A DNA stretch of 64,000 nt from Pleomorphovibrio marinus (GTDB lineage: Bacteria; Bacteroidota; Bacteroidia; Cytophagales; Cyclobacteriaceae), in the NCBI RefSeq assembly GCF_003347495.1, contig NZ_QCXY01000001.1:1054001-1118000 (forward strand), in the 5' to 3' direction. This document shows, in pieces, positions 28,348 to 37,463 of the stretch (positions are counted from its first letter, which is position 1; every line of letters begins with the position of its first letter). The notes beneath the pieces are model-generated. The model worked only from the letters and a program-made list of their open reading frames with translations, had not been told where the DNA came from and searched no databases. A program made the position numbers and the translations under genes.

Positions 28348-28411
28348 CCCGCCCGTCCCAAACCTTAATTTAGGGATTCCAGCAACTATTTAGGCAGGAC
28401 GTTCGGGCGGG
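28348..28411 (+). repeat. 64-nt palindromic insert in the tRNA-Arg T-stem
   Basis: The ends CCCGCCCG (28348-28355) and CGGGCGGG (28404-28411) are perfectly complementary. An inner CC/GG extension and the small palindrome CCTTAATTTAGG follow. The boundaries are exact from the intact tRNA copy. Confidence 0.8.
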
Positions 28412-28440
28412 GGTTCGATTCCTGTCGAGGCTACAAAAAA

Positions 28441-28478
28441 CCACTTATACAGGCTGTATTTGGGGTTTTTGTTTTTTT
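28441..28478 (+). terminator. Possible terminator after the tRNA-Arg duplicate
   Basis: ATACA-GGC-TGTAT with imperfect CC/GG flanks is followed by GTTTTTGTTTTTTT. The stem is short, but the T tract is strong. Confidence 0.45.
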
Positions 28479-29016
28479 GGGGGGCTGAAGAGGTACTACT
28501 GAATTTTTAGTGAAGATACCTGGGTCTTTACACTTTAAAAAAGGGTAAATGGGAAATCTGCCTCCTAAATTCAATAAATTGGGGATTATTAACAATTTCT
28601 CCGGATAATTTTGGAATTATAGTTTAATGCCAACCTGCTAACGCAAGGCGGCCGATCCCGCCCTGCCATCAGCACGCGGTAAAGCCGGAGGGAGAGAGGT
28701 ATAAGTATGGTTTAGGCTTTTCTAATGGTTGCTTTTTTTCTACCACTGTGATTTTGATGTTCTAAGCCTTGCTTAGGGGTACTTTCCATTCAGAGATTGA
28801 ACTTAAGGCCTATTTCAACGAGTAACCCTATTGGTTCTTCCTACACAAAATGAAAGTAGGAATCTTTGAGAATTTTATGCAGAGGATGCTAGTAATCCCA
28901 CCTTACCCCTGTAAAGCATTAATTTGCTGAGTGCCTAATTCAAAAATTCAGAATAATATTTGCTGAATTATTTTAAAAAAATCAGATTTCATCCTGTATT
29001 TACCGAAGTGGTTGAA
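28479..29016. other. Intergenic stretch, no gene seen
   Basis: About 540 bp contains no credible ORF. A GC-rich patch at about 28640-28695 holds a small hairpin (GGCGG 28647-28651 with CCGCC 28658-28662) and stands out from AT-rich surroundings. It may be another palindromic-element remnant. Confidence 0.35.
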
Positions 29017-29637
29017 TTAATCAGGACAAGTGCCCCACTTAGGTTTGTTCTCGGAGGTTAGAGGACTACTGAATGAAAACTCTTGAGGTTCTGAGGGTAT
29101 GTTAGTTACACACCAACTAGAAATATTTTGATTAAATTGGGAATGGGCGAACATTACAACCATTTCCTGAACATTTCTCACATCCCAATCTCCAAGGGGT
29201 TGGTTGAAGAGGGAATTTTCAAACATTCCAGTCATATCCAGTACACTACTCACATCCCAATGACCTATCGGTTGATTGAATGGGGTACTAAAAAACATCC
29301 ATTTCATATCTGTTACACCACTTACATCCCAACCACCAATTGGCTGGTTAAAATCACTTTCCTCGAACAAACCTGCCAAATCAGTAACTAACGAAGTACA
29401 TAATTTTGTCATATCAAACCCTTCATCTCTTCTTTGTCTTATTAAATCATTATCTACCGATTCATATTCTAGTCCATTAATTGATCCCCTATCCCCCGGG
29501 CTGGTGTCAGGACACATACAGGTGACTCCATTTTCATAAAGATAAAATTTTGTGTTTTCTGGATCCAATTCATCTTCCGTTTCGCATGAACTAAAAATAA
29601 TTGAAAGAATCACAAAATGATAAATGTACTTTCTCAT
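29017..29637 (-). CDS. BspA-like (DUF285) repeat lipoprotein
   Basis: This 206-residue protein has a lipoprotein signal (IIFSSCET, about residues 10-20). A Cys-rich linker (GVTCMCPDTS) precedes three or four 26-residue DUF285 repeats of the form FNQPIG-x-WDVS-x-V-x-DM-x-x-MF and a final half-repeat, FNQNISSWCVTNIP. The repeats are the BspA-type surface motif found in many Bacteroidota and Mollicutes proteins. It is likely displayed on the outer membrane; the ligand is unknown. Confidence 0.8.
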   Translation of the reverse strand: MRKYIYHFVILSIIFSSCETEDELDPENTKFYLYENGVTCMCPDTSPGDRGSINGLEYESVDNDLIRQRRDEGFDMTKLCTSLVTDLAGLFEESDFNQPIGGWDVSGVTDMKWMFFSTPFNQPIGHWDVSSVLDMTGMFENSLFNQPLGDWDVRNVQEMVVMFAHSQFNQNISSWCVTNIPSEPQEFSFSSPLTSENKPKWGTCPD

Positions 29638-29837
29638 ACTATAAAGTTATAAAAAATCCATAACAAGGTTATTTTTAATAACCTATCTTTTTGAACCCTG
29701 GAAGCATATGCTTAAAAACCTCGCATTTTAATCCCCTTTTACGCTCAAGTCCACTTAATTATTCAGTCCATTAAATGAACAGTACTTCTTGGCATTCCAA
29801 CTAGGTGAGAGAACCACTTTCCATCATCACCACCCCC

Positions 29838-31046
29838 TCATAGCGCCTTGTCAATCTCCACCTTTTCCCCTCCCCAAATTTTCTGCTGTGTCCATTTTTC
29901 CTTGGGGGCAGCCCAAAAGGCATTTTCCTTCGGAAGCCCTAGCACCAGAAAGGCCTGGGAACAAAGATACAGGCTGCCTGTGGAAATATAGGGTTCCGCG
30001 ATTTCGGGTTGAGATCCGTTAAAACCTAGAATCAGCCAGCCATCCTCGTCAAAAAGTTGCTTGCCTTCCATGTGCTTTTCAACCACCGCCAACAAGGCGG
30101 CCCTGACTTGGGCAGGGGCCAGGTTCTCGGGCAATTCCTCCCACAGGGCAATTTGGGAAAGCACCTGAAAAGCCCCAAAGCGATAGGCCATGGACCTACC
30201 CACCACCGGGTAAGTCCCATCCGGGGCGATAAGCCTTTCCTGAATCGCCGCATACCGGCTTGCCCTTTTTACAAAATTGTCGTGGTCCCTCCGGCTTCCC
30301 CTTTCGGTTTCCAGCAGCACCTTCGATATGTCCAGCAGCATGGGCTGAATGACGAAGCTGTTGTAATAGTCGAAATGAAATTCCGGGCCATCCCCATACA
30401 TCCCGTCCCCCAGGTACCATTCCTTGTGTTTGTTCAGGGCATAATCGATGCGAACCAGGTCCCCTTCCCCGTCGAACTTGATAAGTGCGGCCTCTATCAT
30501 GGCAGTGAAAAGGAGCCAGTTGCTGTAATAGGGCCGGATCACGCGGGTGGACTTAAGGGCAGCAAGGGTATTGCTTTTGGTGGTGTCGTCCAGCCTTTCC
30601 CAGAGTTGGGTGGGCGCCCTAAGCAGCCCATGTGCCAGAAAGGCCGCATCCACCAGTGGCTGTCCGTGTTCAGTAAAGTTCATAAAATCCGCGGCTTCCG
30701 GATCAGTGGCATTTTTCAGGGATTGTTGAACCAGTTGAATGTATTTTTCCCGCAGCTTTCCTTCCTCCGTATCGTCAGGCCCCAGTTCCAGCCAAGGGGC
30801 CATTCCAGAGATCAGTCTGCCAAAAGCTTCCAGATAAGTAACCTTGTCCCTATGAGAATAGGCATTGGGAGCAGTTTCCACGGGCATATTTTTCTTCAGT
30901 TCATCTTTGCTCAGGTGAAGAAGCACAGGGTCTGCTATTTGGGTAAGGTATTGTATAAAGGCCTTTCTGTCTGAGGTATCTTGGGTGAATGCGTTGCCGT
31001 GTAGGAGCAAGGTAAAGAGCAGGCTGAGGAGAGTTGCTTTGTTCAT
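29838..31046 (-). CDS. DUF2264 domain-containing secreted protein
   Basis: This 402-residue protein has a signal peptide (MNKATLLSLLFTLLLHGNAFT) and a single DUF2264 domain. Typical features are AFGRLISGMAPWLEL, FTEHGQPLVDAAFLAHGLLRAP, WLLFTAMIEAALIKF, WYLGDGMYGDGPEFHFDYYNSFVIQPML and GRSMAYRFGAFQVLSQIALW. The alpha/alpha-barrel fold resembles polysaccharide lyases and unsaturated glucuronyl hydrolases, so a role in glycan breakdown fits its place beside the SusC/SusD locus. Activity is not established from sequence. Confidence 0.8.
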   Translation of the reverse strand: MNKATLLSLLFTLLLHGNAFTQDTSDRKAFIQYLTQIADPVLLHLSKDELKKNMPVETAPNAYSHRDKVTYLEAFGRLISGMAPWLELGPDDTEEGKLREKYIQLVQQSLKNATDPEAADFMNFTEHGQPLVDAAFLAHGLLRAPTQLWERLDDTTKSNTLAALKSTRVIRPYYSNWLLFTAMIEAALIKFDGEGDLVRIDYALNKHKEWYLGDGMYGDGPEFHFDYYNSFVIQPMLLDISKVLLETERGSRRDHDNFVKRASRYAAIQERLIAPDGTYPVVGRSMAYRFGAFQVLSQIALWEELPENLAPAQVRAALLAVVEKHMEGKQLFDEDGWLILGFNGSQPEIAEPYISTGSLYLCSQAFLVLGLPKENAFWAAPKEKWTQQKIWGGEKVEIDKAL

Positions 31047-31374
31047 GCTGGGATGGGGTTGAGTGCTACCTATAAGTAATATACAACAATACGGATTTTT
31101 CGGGATGATTTACTAATGGGACTTTTTTCAAAACACTATTCAAATATATGCGGGGGCCCTTCTTTTTCCTCCACCATAGTACTAAACCCTAGAAAGAAAC
31201 CCTGACTGTGCCTTTTGGATACATGGACTAGGTTCGGTAAGAGTTCTATGGGGTTTACTCCTTGTTATTGTTGTTTTACCCCCAATTTAAGCCCCAGGTC
31301 ACCCTGCAAAATGATCTAGTAAGATTGTATTGGTAATATAAAATAAAGTAGAAGTCTTCTGAGGGAAGGTGCGA

Positions 31375-31382
31375 TAACTTTG
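31375..31382 (+). promoter_or_regulatory. Promoter -7 element before the SusC leader ORF
   Basis: TAACTTTG is a full match to TAnnTTTG and lies 40 bp before the leader ORF start (31422). No TTTG lies at the expected -33 position, so activation by a regulator or alternative sigma factor is possible. I saw nothing else in 31047-31374. Confidence 0.4.
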
Positions 31383-31421
31383 AGGGAATAAATGGATAAT
31401 CCAAATTTAAATCATTTCCAT

Positions 31422-31536
31422 ATGAAATCGAGCATGACGCAAGCGACACACGGAGGGATAATTAAGATTGCGAGATTCCCCCGAAACGAGTTCGGGGCAG
31501 GCTATGTGGCAAATAAAAATCAATTATAAACACATG
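31422..31536 (+). repeat. Leader-ORF repeat element, copy 3, upstream of susC
   Basis: An intact 35-codon ORF (31422-31529) starts MKSSMTQATHGG and ends ANKNQL, with its TAA four bases before the SusC ATG at 31534. The palindrome CCCCGAA-ACGAG-TTCGGGG (31479-31497) lies inside a 24-nt, frame-preserving addition relative to copy 5, encoding PRNEFGAG. The end box is CAATTATAAACACATG. Confidence 0.8.
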
Positions 31537-34500
31537 AAAAGATCTTTACATTTTCCAAAGCAATGGGAGAAAAGTATCCTGTTAATCTACTTGCTGCTTG
31601 TGGTCCATTTAGGACACTCCCAAACAGGAAGCTTAATCCGTGGCACCGTCATGGATGAAGGAGGGGAGTCCATCCCCGGGGTAAACGTGTTGGTGAAAGG
31701 CACCTCAGTAGGTACCATTACGGATATCGATGGCAGTTATTCCATCAATGTACCGCAAGGTAGCAATACCTTGGTGTTTTCATTCATTGGTTACCGAACA
31801 CGGGAGGAAGTGATGGACGGAAGAAGCCAAATCAACGTTAGACTTGAATCCGCTCTATCCGATATGGAAGAGGTAGTAGTGATTGGATTCGGGGAACAGT
31901 CCAGAGAGGTTTTGACCACCTCAATAACCAAAGTGGACAGCAAGGCCTTGGAATCGATTCCCTATCCAAATGCCGCATCTGCATTACAGGGTACCGTATC
32001 CGGGGTGAGGGTACAAAGTACCTCCGGACAGCCCGGGGCAGCTCCGAGAGTAATTGTGCGAGGGGGAACCTCTATTAATAATCCTAATGCAGCAGCTCCT
32101 TTGTATATAATAGATGGAGTGATTCGCCCTGATATGAATGATCTCTCGGCGGATGATATCGAGAATATGCAAGTATTGAAAGATGCTGCAGCCACTTCCA
32201 TTTATGGGGCCAGGGCCTCCAATGGCGTAGTAATCATCACTACCAAATCAGGGAAGGCGGGACAAACTAGAGTAAATTACCGTTATGATTTGACACTGTC
32301 TGATCCAGGTAAACTCTATGAAATGGCTAATGCAAGACAGTATTTGACTGCATATCGGTTAGGTCATATCCGCCCGGATAAATTTCCAGATGAGACCGTG
32401 CGACTCACCTTGCCAAATGGGTTTGGAACAGGAAACGACTTAACCAATGGTACTGCTTTTACCACCCAATACCTTTCCTCGGAAAATGAACATAAATTGA
32501 ATGAGGGATGGGAAAGTATGCCAGACCCGGTAGATCCCTCCAGAACCCTGATTTTTCAGGACAACGATATTCAATCGTTAATTTACCAAACAGGGGTATC
32601 GCATAATCATCATGTAAGTGTTCAAGGAGGAACTGAAAAGGCTACTTTTAATGCAGGTTTAGGATATTTGAGTAATGAAGGAACTGTAATTACCACCAAA
32701 TACGACCGTCTAACCTTTAACCTGAACGGAGACATTAAAGTAAAAGATAACCTAAGTGTTTACGGGAGATTACTTTATACTTATAACACTACCAACACCA
32801 CTGGACAGTCTTCTGCAGTGACATTTTACAGATCTGCAGGTCTGGCGCCCACCGCTAAAATTTATTTCGAGGACGGCACCTTGGCACCTGGTACAGCAGC
32901 TAATATTGGAAATCCGATCTATTTCCTAAACAACAGGGTGGCTGAAAGTACTGGGGAGAAATCCACCTACACTGTCGGGGCAAAATGGGACATCTTACCG
33001 GGATTGTCTTTTGATCCGCAGTTGTCCATGTACAATATAAACAACAATTCGTATAACTTTCAGCCGGGATTTTTAAACGGGCCGTTAAATTTTGTAGATA
33101 CCCGTGTGGCAAACGCATCTACTTACCAATGGAGGCAGCGGCAGGCGGATTTAGTATTGTCCTATGGAAAAACCTTTGGGCAGGCACATAACCTAGACGC
33201 CAAGTTGGGCTTTGCTTATTTTGACCGTAACATCACTACCATGAGTGCATCTGGCAGGGGGGCGTCGACTGACCTAATCCCTACCTTAAATGCATCCAGT
33301 GAGCCGACATCGGTAAACAGCTCCATTACCGACCAGGTAATATTGGGATACTTTGGGCGGGTAAATTACGACTTTGACCAAAAATACTTATTCTCCCTTA
33401 ATATGAGGTACGACGGTGCATCCAATCTCGGTGCTGCCAATAAATGGGGTTTTTTCCCAGGGATCTCGGCAGGTTGGAACCTTCACAGGGAGGAATTTTG
33501 GCAAAATGCGATTCCGGATAATTTGCTTAGGTTGAAGTTGCGTGCAAGCTATGGGGAAAATGGAAATATTGGTGGTCTTGGCGATTTTGCCGCACAGGGG
33601 GCTTATGGGGTAGGCGCAAGGTATGCGGGTTTGCCTGCGATCCAAAACACCATTATTCCTAATCCAGACCTTCAGTGGGAACAATCCAGAACCGTTAACC
33701 TTGGAACAGATTTCAGCCTCTTTGACAATAAGGTGAATTTTATCGTGGATGTGTACAGGAGAGTTACTGACAACCTGATAACCAGTCTTCCGCTACCTCA
33801 GTCCACAGGCTTTGCAAGTGTACTCACTAACCTGGGCAGTTTGGAAAATCGGGGGTTTGAGATGGAGGTTTCTGCACAGGTTCTTCCGGCTAATTCAAGG
33901 TTGCAGTGGACCTTGGGTTTCAACGCCTCCAAGGTGAAGAACAAGATACTGCGTTTGCCTCCAAATGGTGTGGACAGAAACCGCGTAGGGGGGGTATTGG
34001 TTTGGGACCCAGGTGCTCAGGACTACGTTTGGAAAGGTGGCCTTCAAGAGGGGGGACGCTTGGGTGAAATGTATAGTCGTAAGCAGATTGGTATTTATCC
34101 AACCGATGAGGCTGCTGCGGATGCACCAACCGATATGTGGATAGTATCCGCGGACAGGACCAAATATGGAGGAGACACCGAGTGGCTGGACCTAGACGGA
34201 AACGGCATGATAGACAGCAGGGATCAGGTCTATATGGGTCAGGAATTCCCCGTCTGGACAGGGGGCATTTCGAACAATATTTCTTACAAGAATTTCAACC
34301 TCTATGTGAGAATGGATTATACCACAGGCCACACTATCTTCAATTGGGCGAAGATGTTTATCGATACCAACTTGTTTGGAGATAATAATATGACGGTTGA
34401 TAAATATGAAAACTCCTGGAAGGAACAAGGGGATATAGCTGAGTATTCCCGTTTCTATTGGGGAGGAGAGCGTGTGCAGCGAAACAACTTCAATGGCACT

Positions 34501-34752
34501 GTTAATACAGGAAACTCGGTGTTTTTTGAACCTGGAGACTTTCTTTGTATCCGTGAATTGACCCTAAGTTATTCAATGCCACAAGAAATGGTAAGCAGGC
34601 TTCGATTGAATGGGGTGCGGTTTAATTTTACAGCCAACAACCTCCATTACTTCACAGCCTATAAAGGGCTGAATCCTGAGGAGGGTGGAAGGGATGATGG
34701 TAGATATGCCATTCCAAGGAACCTCAACTTGGGGGTTAACGTGACATTCTAA
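31534..34752 (+). CDS. SusC/RagA-family TonB-linked outer membrane transporter
   Basis: This 1072-residue protein starts at the ATG inside the repeat end box, which gives a proper signal peptide (SILLIYLLLVVHLGHSQ). It then has a carboxypeptidase-regulatory-like domain (IRGTVMDEGGESIPGVNVLVKG), the TonB-box-like EEVVVIGFG, the plug domain (PLYIIDGVIRPD, VLKDAAATSIYGARASNGVVIITTKSG) and a 22-strand barrel. SusC proteins import oligosaccharides with the SusD lid encoded next. The glycan is unknown. The listed upstream in-frame extension through the repeat is not a real N-terminus. Confidence 0.93.
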   Translation: MKRSLHFPKQWEKSILLIYLLLVVHLGHSQTGSLIRGTVMDEGGESIPGVNVLVKGTSVGTITDIDGSYSINVPQGSNTLVFSFIGYRTREEVMDGRSQINVRLESALSDMEEVVVIGFGEQSREVLTTSITKVDSKALESIPYPNAASALQGTVSGVRVQSTSGQPGAAPRVIVRGGTSINNPNAAAPLYIIDGVIRPDMNDLSADDIENMQVLKDAAATSIYGARASNGVVIITTKSGKAGQTRVNYRYDLTLSDPGKLYEMANARQYLTAYRLGHIRPDKFPDETVRLTLPNGFGTGNDLTNGTAFTTQYLSSENEHKLNEGWESMPDPVDPSRTLIFQDNDIQSLIYQTGVSHNHHVSVQGGTEKATFNAGLGYLSNEGTVITTKYDRLTFNLNGDIKVKDNLSVYGRLLYTYNTTNTTGQSSAVTFYRSAGLAPTAKIYFEDGTLAPGTAANIGNPIYFLNNRVAESTGEKSTYTVGAKWDILPGLSFDPQLSMYNINNNSYNFQPGFLNGPLNFVDTRVANASTYQWRQRQADLVLSYGKTFGQAHNLDAKLGFAYFDRNITTMSASGRGASTDLIPTLNASSEPTSVNSSITDQVILGYFGRVNYDFDQKYLFSLNMRYDGASNLGAANKWGFFPGISAGWNLHREEFWQNAIPDNLLRLKLRASYGENGNIGGLGDFAAQGAYGVGARYAGLPAIQNTIIPNPDLQWEQSRTVNLGTDFSLFDNKVNFIVDVYRRVTDNLITSLPLPQSTGFASVLTNLGSLENRGFEMEVSAQVLPANSRLQWTLGFNASKVKNKILRLPPNGVDRNRVGGVLVWDPGAQDYVWKGGLQEGGRLGEMYSRKQIGIYPTDEAAADAPTDMWIVSADRTKYGGDTEWLDLDGNGMIDSRDQVYMGQEFPVWTGGISNNISYKNFNLYVRMDYTTGHTIFNWAKMFIDTNLFGDNNMTVDKYENSWKEQGDIAEYSRFYWGGERVQRNNFNGTVNTGNSVFFEPGDFLCIRELTLSYSMPQEMVSRLRLNGVRFNFTANNLHYFTAYKGLNPEEGGRDDGRYAIPRNLNLGVNVTF

Positions 34753-34772
34753 TTATTTAACTAGCCGAAGCC

Positions 34773-36245
34773 ATGAAAAATTTAAAACTATTAGCCATAT
34801 ATTCTTCCCTGCTGTTATTTGCTGGGTCCTGTACAGACACACTTAATGTTGAACCAACGAGTGTGATTACCACAAATAACTTTTGGAGAACGGAGGAAGA
34901 TGCCAATGGAGCTCTAATGGGGATGTATGTGGAATTGCGAAATTTGTCACAAGGTCTACATCAATTAGGCGAACATCGTAGTGAAGTGATGACTCCAGGC
35001 CTGTTTGGGGAAGGTGTTTTTATCCTTCACCGAAATGAAATGAACGCCGACACTCCAGGGCATCCGGATTGGAGTGGGTTTTATCGCGCAATTAACACTG
35101 CCAATTTGATTTTGAAAAATGTTCCAAATATAAACTTTGCCTCGGAATCCCGAAAAAACAGTGTGATTGCTCAAGCACATGCCATGAGGGCATTCCTCTA
35201 TTTTACCATGACCAAAACATGGGGAGACTTGATTATCCGAACCGAACCCACTGAGGGATTTGGCGCAGAGGTTACCCTAAGGGAGAGGGAGTCACAAGCA
35301 CAAGTTTTTTCCCTGATTAAGCAGGATTTGGAACAGGCCTTACAACTTTTTCCGGATCATACCTTTTCAACGGGTAGGGCTGTTTGGTCAAAACCAGCAA
35401 CCAATGCGCTGAAGGGGGATGTTTACTTGTGGACTGCCAAGAGATTAGGTGGGGGGAATGCAGATCTAAATATGGCATTGGAAGCCTTAAATGAGGTGGA
35501 TCAGGGAGATGTTGGTTTATTGGATAATTTTGAGGATGTGTTTCTATTTGAAAATAAGGGAAACAGGGAGATTCTGATGAGCATTCGCCACCAAGACCTG
35601 GAGCCCGGAAATTACCTTTGGTTTATGTGGATCATTGGTGCCGCTGCACCCAGCAATATCGACCAGGAAACAAGGGACAAAATCTTTCCAATTGGTGGGG
35701 GCCAGGGGTTGATGGTATTGCATGAGCGAGTAAGAAATCAGTTCACCGAGGAGGATACTCGCAGAGATGTGACTTTTTTCGAAATAGAAACCATAGAACC
35801 GGACGGAAGCAGAACTTACCTGACCAATATCCAACAAAAATTCCAAGGTACCATTATTGGAGGTAACCGCGTATTTCTAAGTGATCCCATTTTGTATAGG
35901 TATGCAGATGTTTTGTTGATGAGAGCGGAGGCAAAAAATGCCCTGGGTCAGGATCCCTCTATAGAAATGAACTTGATAAGACAAAGAGCATATAAAGATA
36001 ATGGAGACTCCCATGTTTTTATGACTGGAAGCCATGAATATAATGATGGAGAAATCCTTAGGGAGAGGTTGTTGGAGTTGGTGTTGGAAGGCAAGCGCTG
36101 GTGGGATTTGGTTCGTTTTGGGAAGGCCTTTGAAATGGTACCGGCCCTCCAAGATAAGGCTGGTCAGGAAAACCTGCTTCTTTTCCCCATTGCCAATACA
36201 GTTTTAAGCCAGGAGCCACTTGTGGTGCAAAATCCAGGATATTGA
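34773..36245 (+). CDS. SusD/RagB-family substrate-binding lipoprotein
   Basis: This 490-residue protein has lipobox FAGSCTD (about residues 17-22). SusD features are FWRTEEDANGALMGMYVELR, SEVMTPGLFG, YRAINTANLILKNV, AQAHAMRAFLYFTMTKTWGDLI and the C-terminal LRERLLELVLEGKRWWDLVRFGKA. It sits 20 bp after susC and forms the surface lid of the SusC transporter. Confidence 0.93.
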   Translation: MKNLKLLAIYSSLLLFAGSCTDTLNVEPTSVITTNNFWRTEEDANGALMGMYVELRNLSQGLHQLGEHRSEVMTPGLFGEGVFILHRNEMNADTPGHPDWSGFYRAINTANLILKNVPNINFASESRKNSVIAQAHAMRAFLYFTMTKTWGDLIIRTEPTEGFGAEVTLRERESQAQVFSLIKQDLEQALQLFPDHTFSTGRAVWSKPATNALKGDVYLWTAKRLGGGNADLNMALEALNEVDQGDVGLLDNFEDVFLFENKGNREILMSIRHQDLEPGNYLWFMWIIGAAAPSNIDQETRDKIFPIGGGQGLMVLHERVRNQFTEEDTRRDVTFFEIETIEPDGSRTYLTNIQQKFQGTIIGGNRVFLSDPILYRYADVLLMRAEAKNALGQDPSIEMNLIRQRAYKDNGDSHVFMTGSHEYNDGEILRERLLELVLEGKRWWDLVRFGKAFEMVPALQDKAGQENLLLFPIANTVLSQEPLVVQNPGY

Positions 36246-36287
36246 GTCAAATTATTAAATAGATTTGTACACTATTGAACAAATAAA

Positions 36288-37463
36288 ATGAAGACAATTA
36301 AAGGGATTGGATTAGGTTTAGGAATATTTATTTTCATAGGAATGGTAATGAAAACAGCCGGCACGGTTCGACAGGATCAACCTGATGCTAGGCATGTGGA
36401 CCTGAAAATGAATAAAGCTCAAATCCTTGAACGTTTTATTTCCATTGACAACGTCTGCGCCTGGCCAAATTTAACCACGCTGCCTGACGGTACCCGAATA
36501 GCAACCATCTTTAACCATCCCAGTCATGCTCGTATGGAGGGAGAAGTTGCCTGCTATGCCTCAACGGACGATGGTAAATTTTGGGAATTGAAAGGTAAAC
36601 CTACACCAAATGACCCTCAGACTAATCGCATGAACGTGGCAGCCGGGGCAACCTCAAATGGGGATATGTTGGTTGTGGCCTCTGGATGGTCTTTAAAGCC
36701 TGGATCTGGCCAGACCGATTTGATGGACCTAGTGGCAGTTTTGCGTCCTTGGGTATCCATATCCAAAGATGGCGGGAAAAGCTGGGATATCAATAAATCC
36801 GGTTTTCCAGAAGCTCAGCCAGGGATGACCGAATTCATTCCTTTTGGCGACGTACTTCCGGCAGCAGATGGATCTCTAAGGGTACTGGCCTATGCGCAGT
36901 CCCTCGATAAGGAAGTGAATAAGGTTTCCATGTTCAAAAGCGAAGATGATGGTAAGTCTTGGCAGTGGTTGTCGTTTATCAGTGATGCCGAAGGACCCTC
37001 GGAATTTACAGGGGGACATAATGAAACGGCCTTTTACCACAATGGAAATGGGCATTGGGTAGCAGCTGCCAGAAGGTGGAGGGCTGGTCAGGCCATGGAC
37101 CTGTTTGAAAGTGAGGATGACGGTAAAAGTTGGACAATGACCGGAAATCTCACAGATGATAGCCAACACCCTGGACATATCACCTCTCTTGAGGATGGGA
37201 GACTATTATTGACCTATGGAAACAGAAAGGTGGGTCAACGTGGGGTGGCTGTCAGGGCCAGTTTGGATAAGGGAAAAACCTGGGGAGAAGAACTGATCAT
37301 CATTGATGACCTGGATTTTGGACAGGATTGTGGGTATCCAACCAGCGTACAGTTGGACAATGGCAACATCATGACCCTGTACTACTCCAGGGGTATACCA
37401 ACACATCAGCGTTACCATATGGGCACAGTGATTTGGAAATTACCACTTTCCCAAGTTCGGTGA
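36288..37463 (+). CDS. Sialidase-like (BNR/Asp-box) beta-propeller protein
   Basis: This 391-residue protein has an N-terminal hydrophobic segment (GLGLGIFIFIGMVMKTAG) and at least four Asp-boxes of the S-x-D-x-G-x-x-W type (SKDGGKSWD, SEDDGKSWQ, SEDDGKSWT, SLDKGKTWG). Asp-box propellers include GH33 sialidases and many other glycan-active or binding proteins. I do not see a clear set of GH33 catalytic residues, so the enzyme activity is open. Its stop overlaps the next gene's GTG start (GTGA), indicating an operon. TAGATTTG 21 bp upstream matches the -7 promoter consensus, without a clear -33. Confidence 0.7.
   Translation: MKTIKGIGLGLGIFIFIGMVMKTAGTVRQDQPDARHVDLKMNKAQILERFISIDNVCAWPNLTTLPDGTRIATIFNHPSHARMEGEVACYASTDDGKFWELKGKPTPNDPQTNRMNVAAGATSNGDMLVVASGWSLKPGSGQTDLMDLVAVLRPWVSISKDGGKSWDINKSGFPEAQPGMTEFIPFGDVLPAADGSLRVLAYAQSLDKEVNKVSMFKSEDDGKSWQWLSFISDAEGPSEFTGGHNETAFYHNGNGHWVAAARRWRAGQAMDLFESEDDGKSWTMTGNLTDDSQHPGHITSLEDGRLLLTYGNRKVGQRGVAVRASLDKGKTWGEELIIIDDLDFGQDCGYPTSVQLDNGNIMTLYYSRGIPTHQRYHMGTVIWKLPLSQVR

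Larger units (their letters stand above)
28270..28433 (+). pseudogene. tRNA-Arg(CCU) duplicate interrupted by two palindromic insertions
   Basis: Removing 28287-28314 (28 nt) and 28348-28411 (64 nt) leaves 72 nt identical at every base to the tRNA-Arg at 27800-27871. The first insert sits in the D-loop and the second within the 5' strand of the T-stem (between ACA and GG). Both inserts begin CCCGCCCG and end in a GC-rich complement. Whether a processed or hairpin-extruded form is charged is unknown; in the plain reading it is a disrupted tRNA gene. Confidence 0.8.

Noticed and set aside
30057-30974. 305-codon plus-strand ORF opposite the DUF2264 gene
   Set aside because: It mirrors the codon pattern of the real gene and has no recognisable motifs.
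31468-31533. In-frame N-terminal extension of SusC through the repeat (MRDSPETSSGQ...)
   Set aside because: It reads the repeat in a different frame from the leader ORF, and the signal peptide only fits a start at 31534. The same applies to the extension of the protein at 38604.
37328-37459. Longer N-terminus for the DapA-type aldolase
   Set aside because: It lies wholly inside the preceding sialidase-like gene and has no aldolase features; the GTG at 37460 gives the normal family length.
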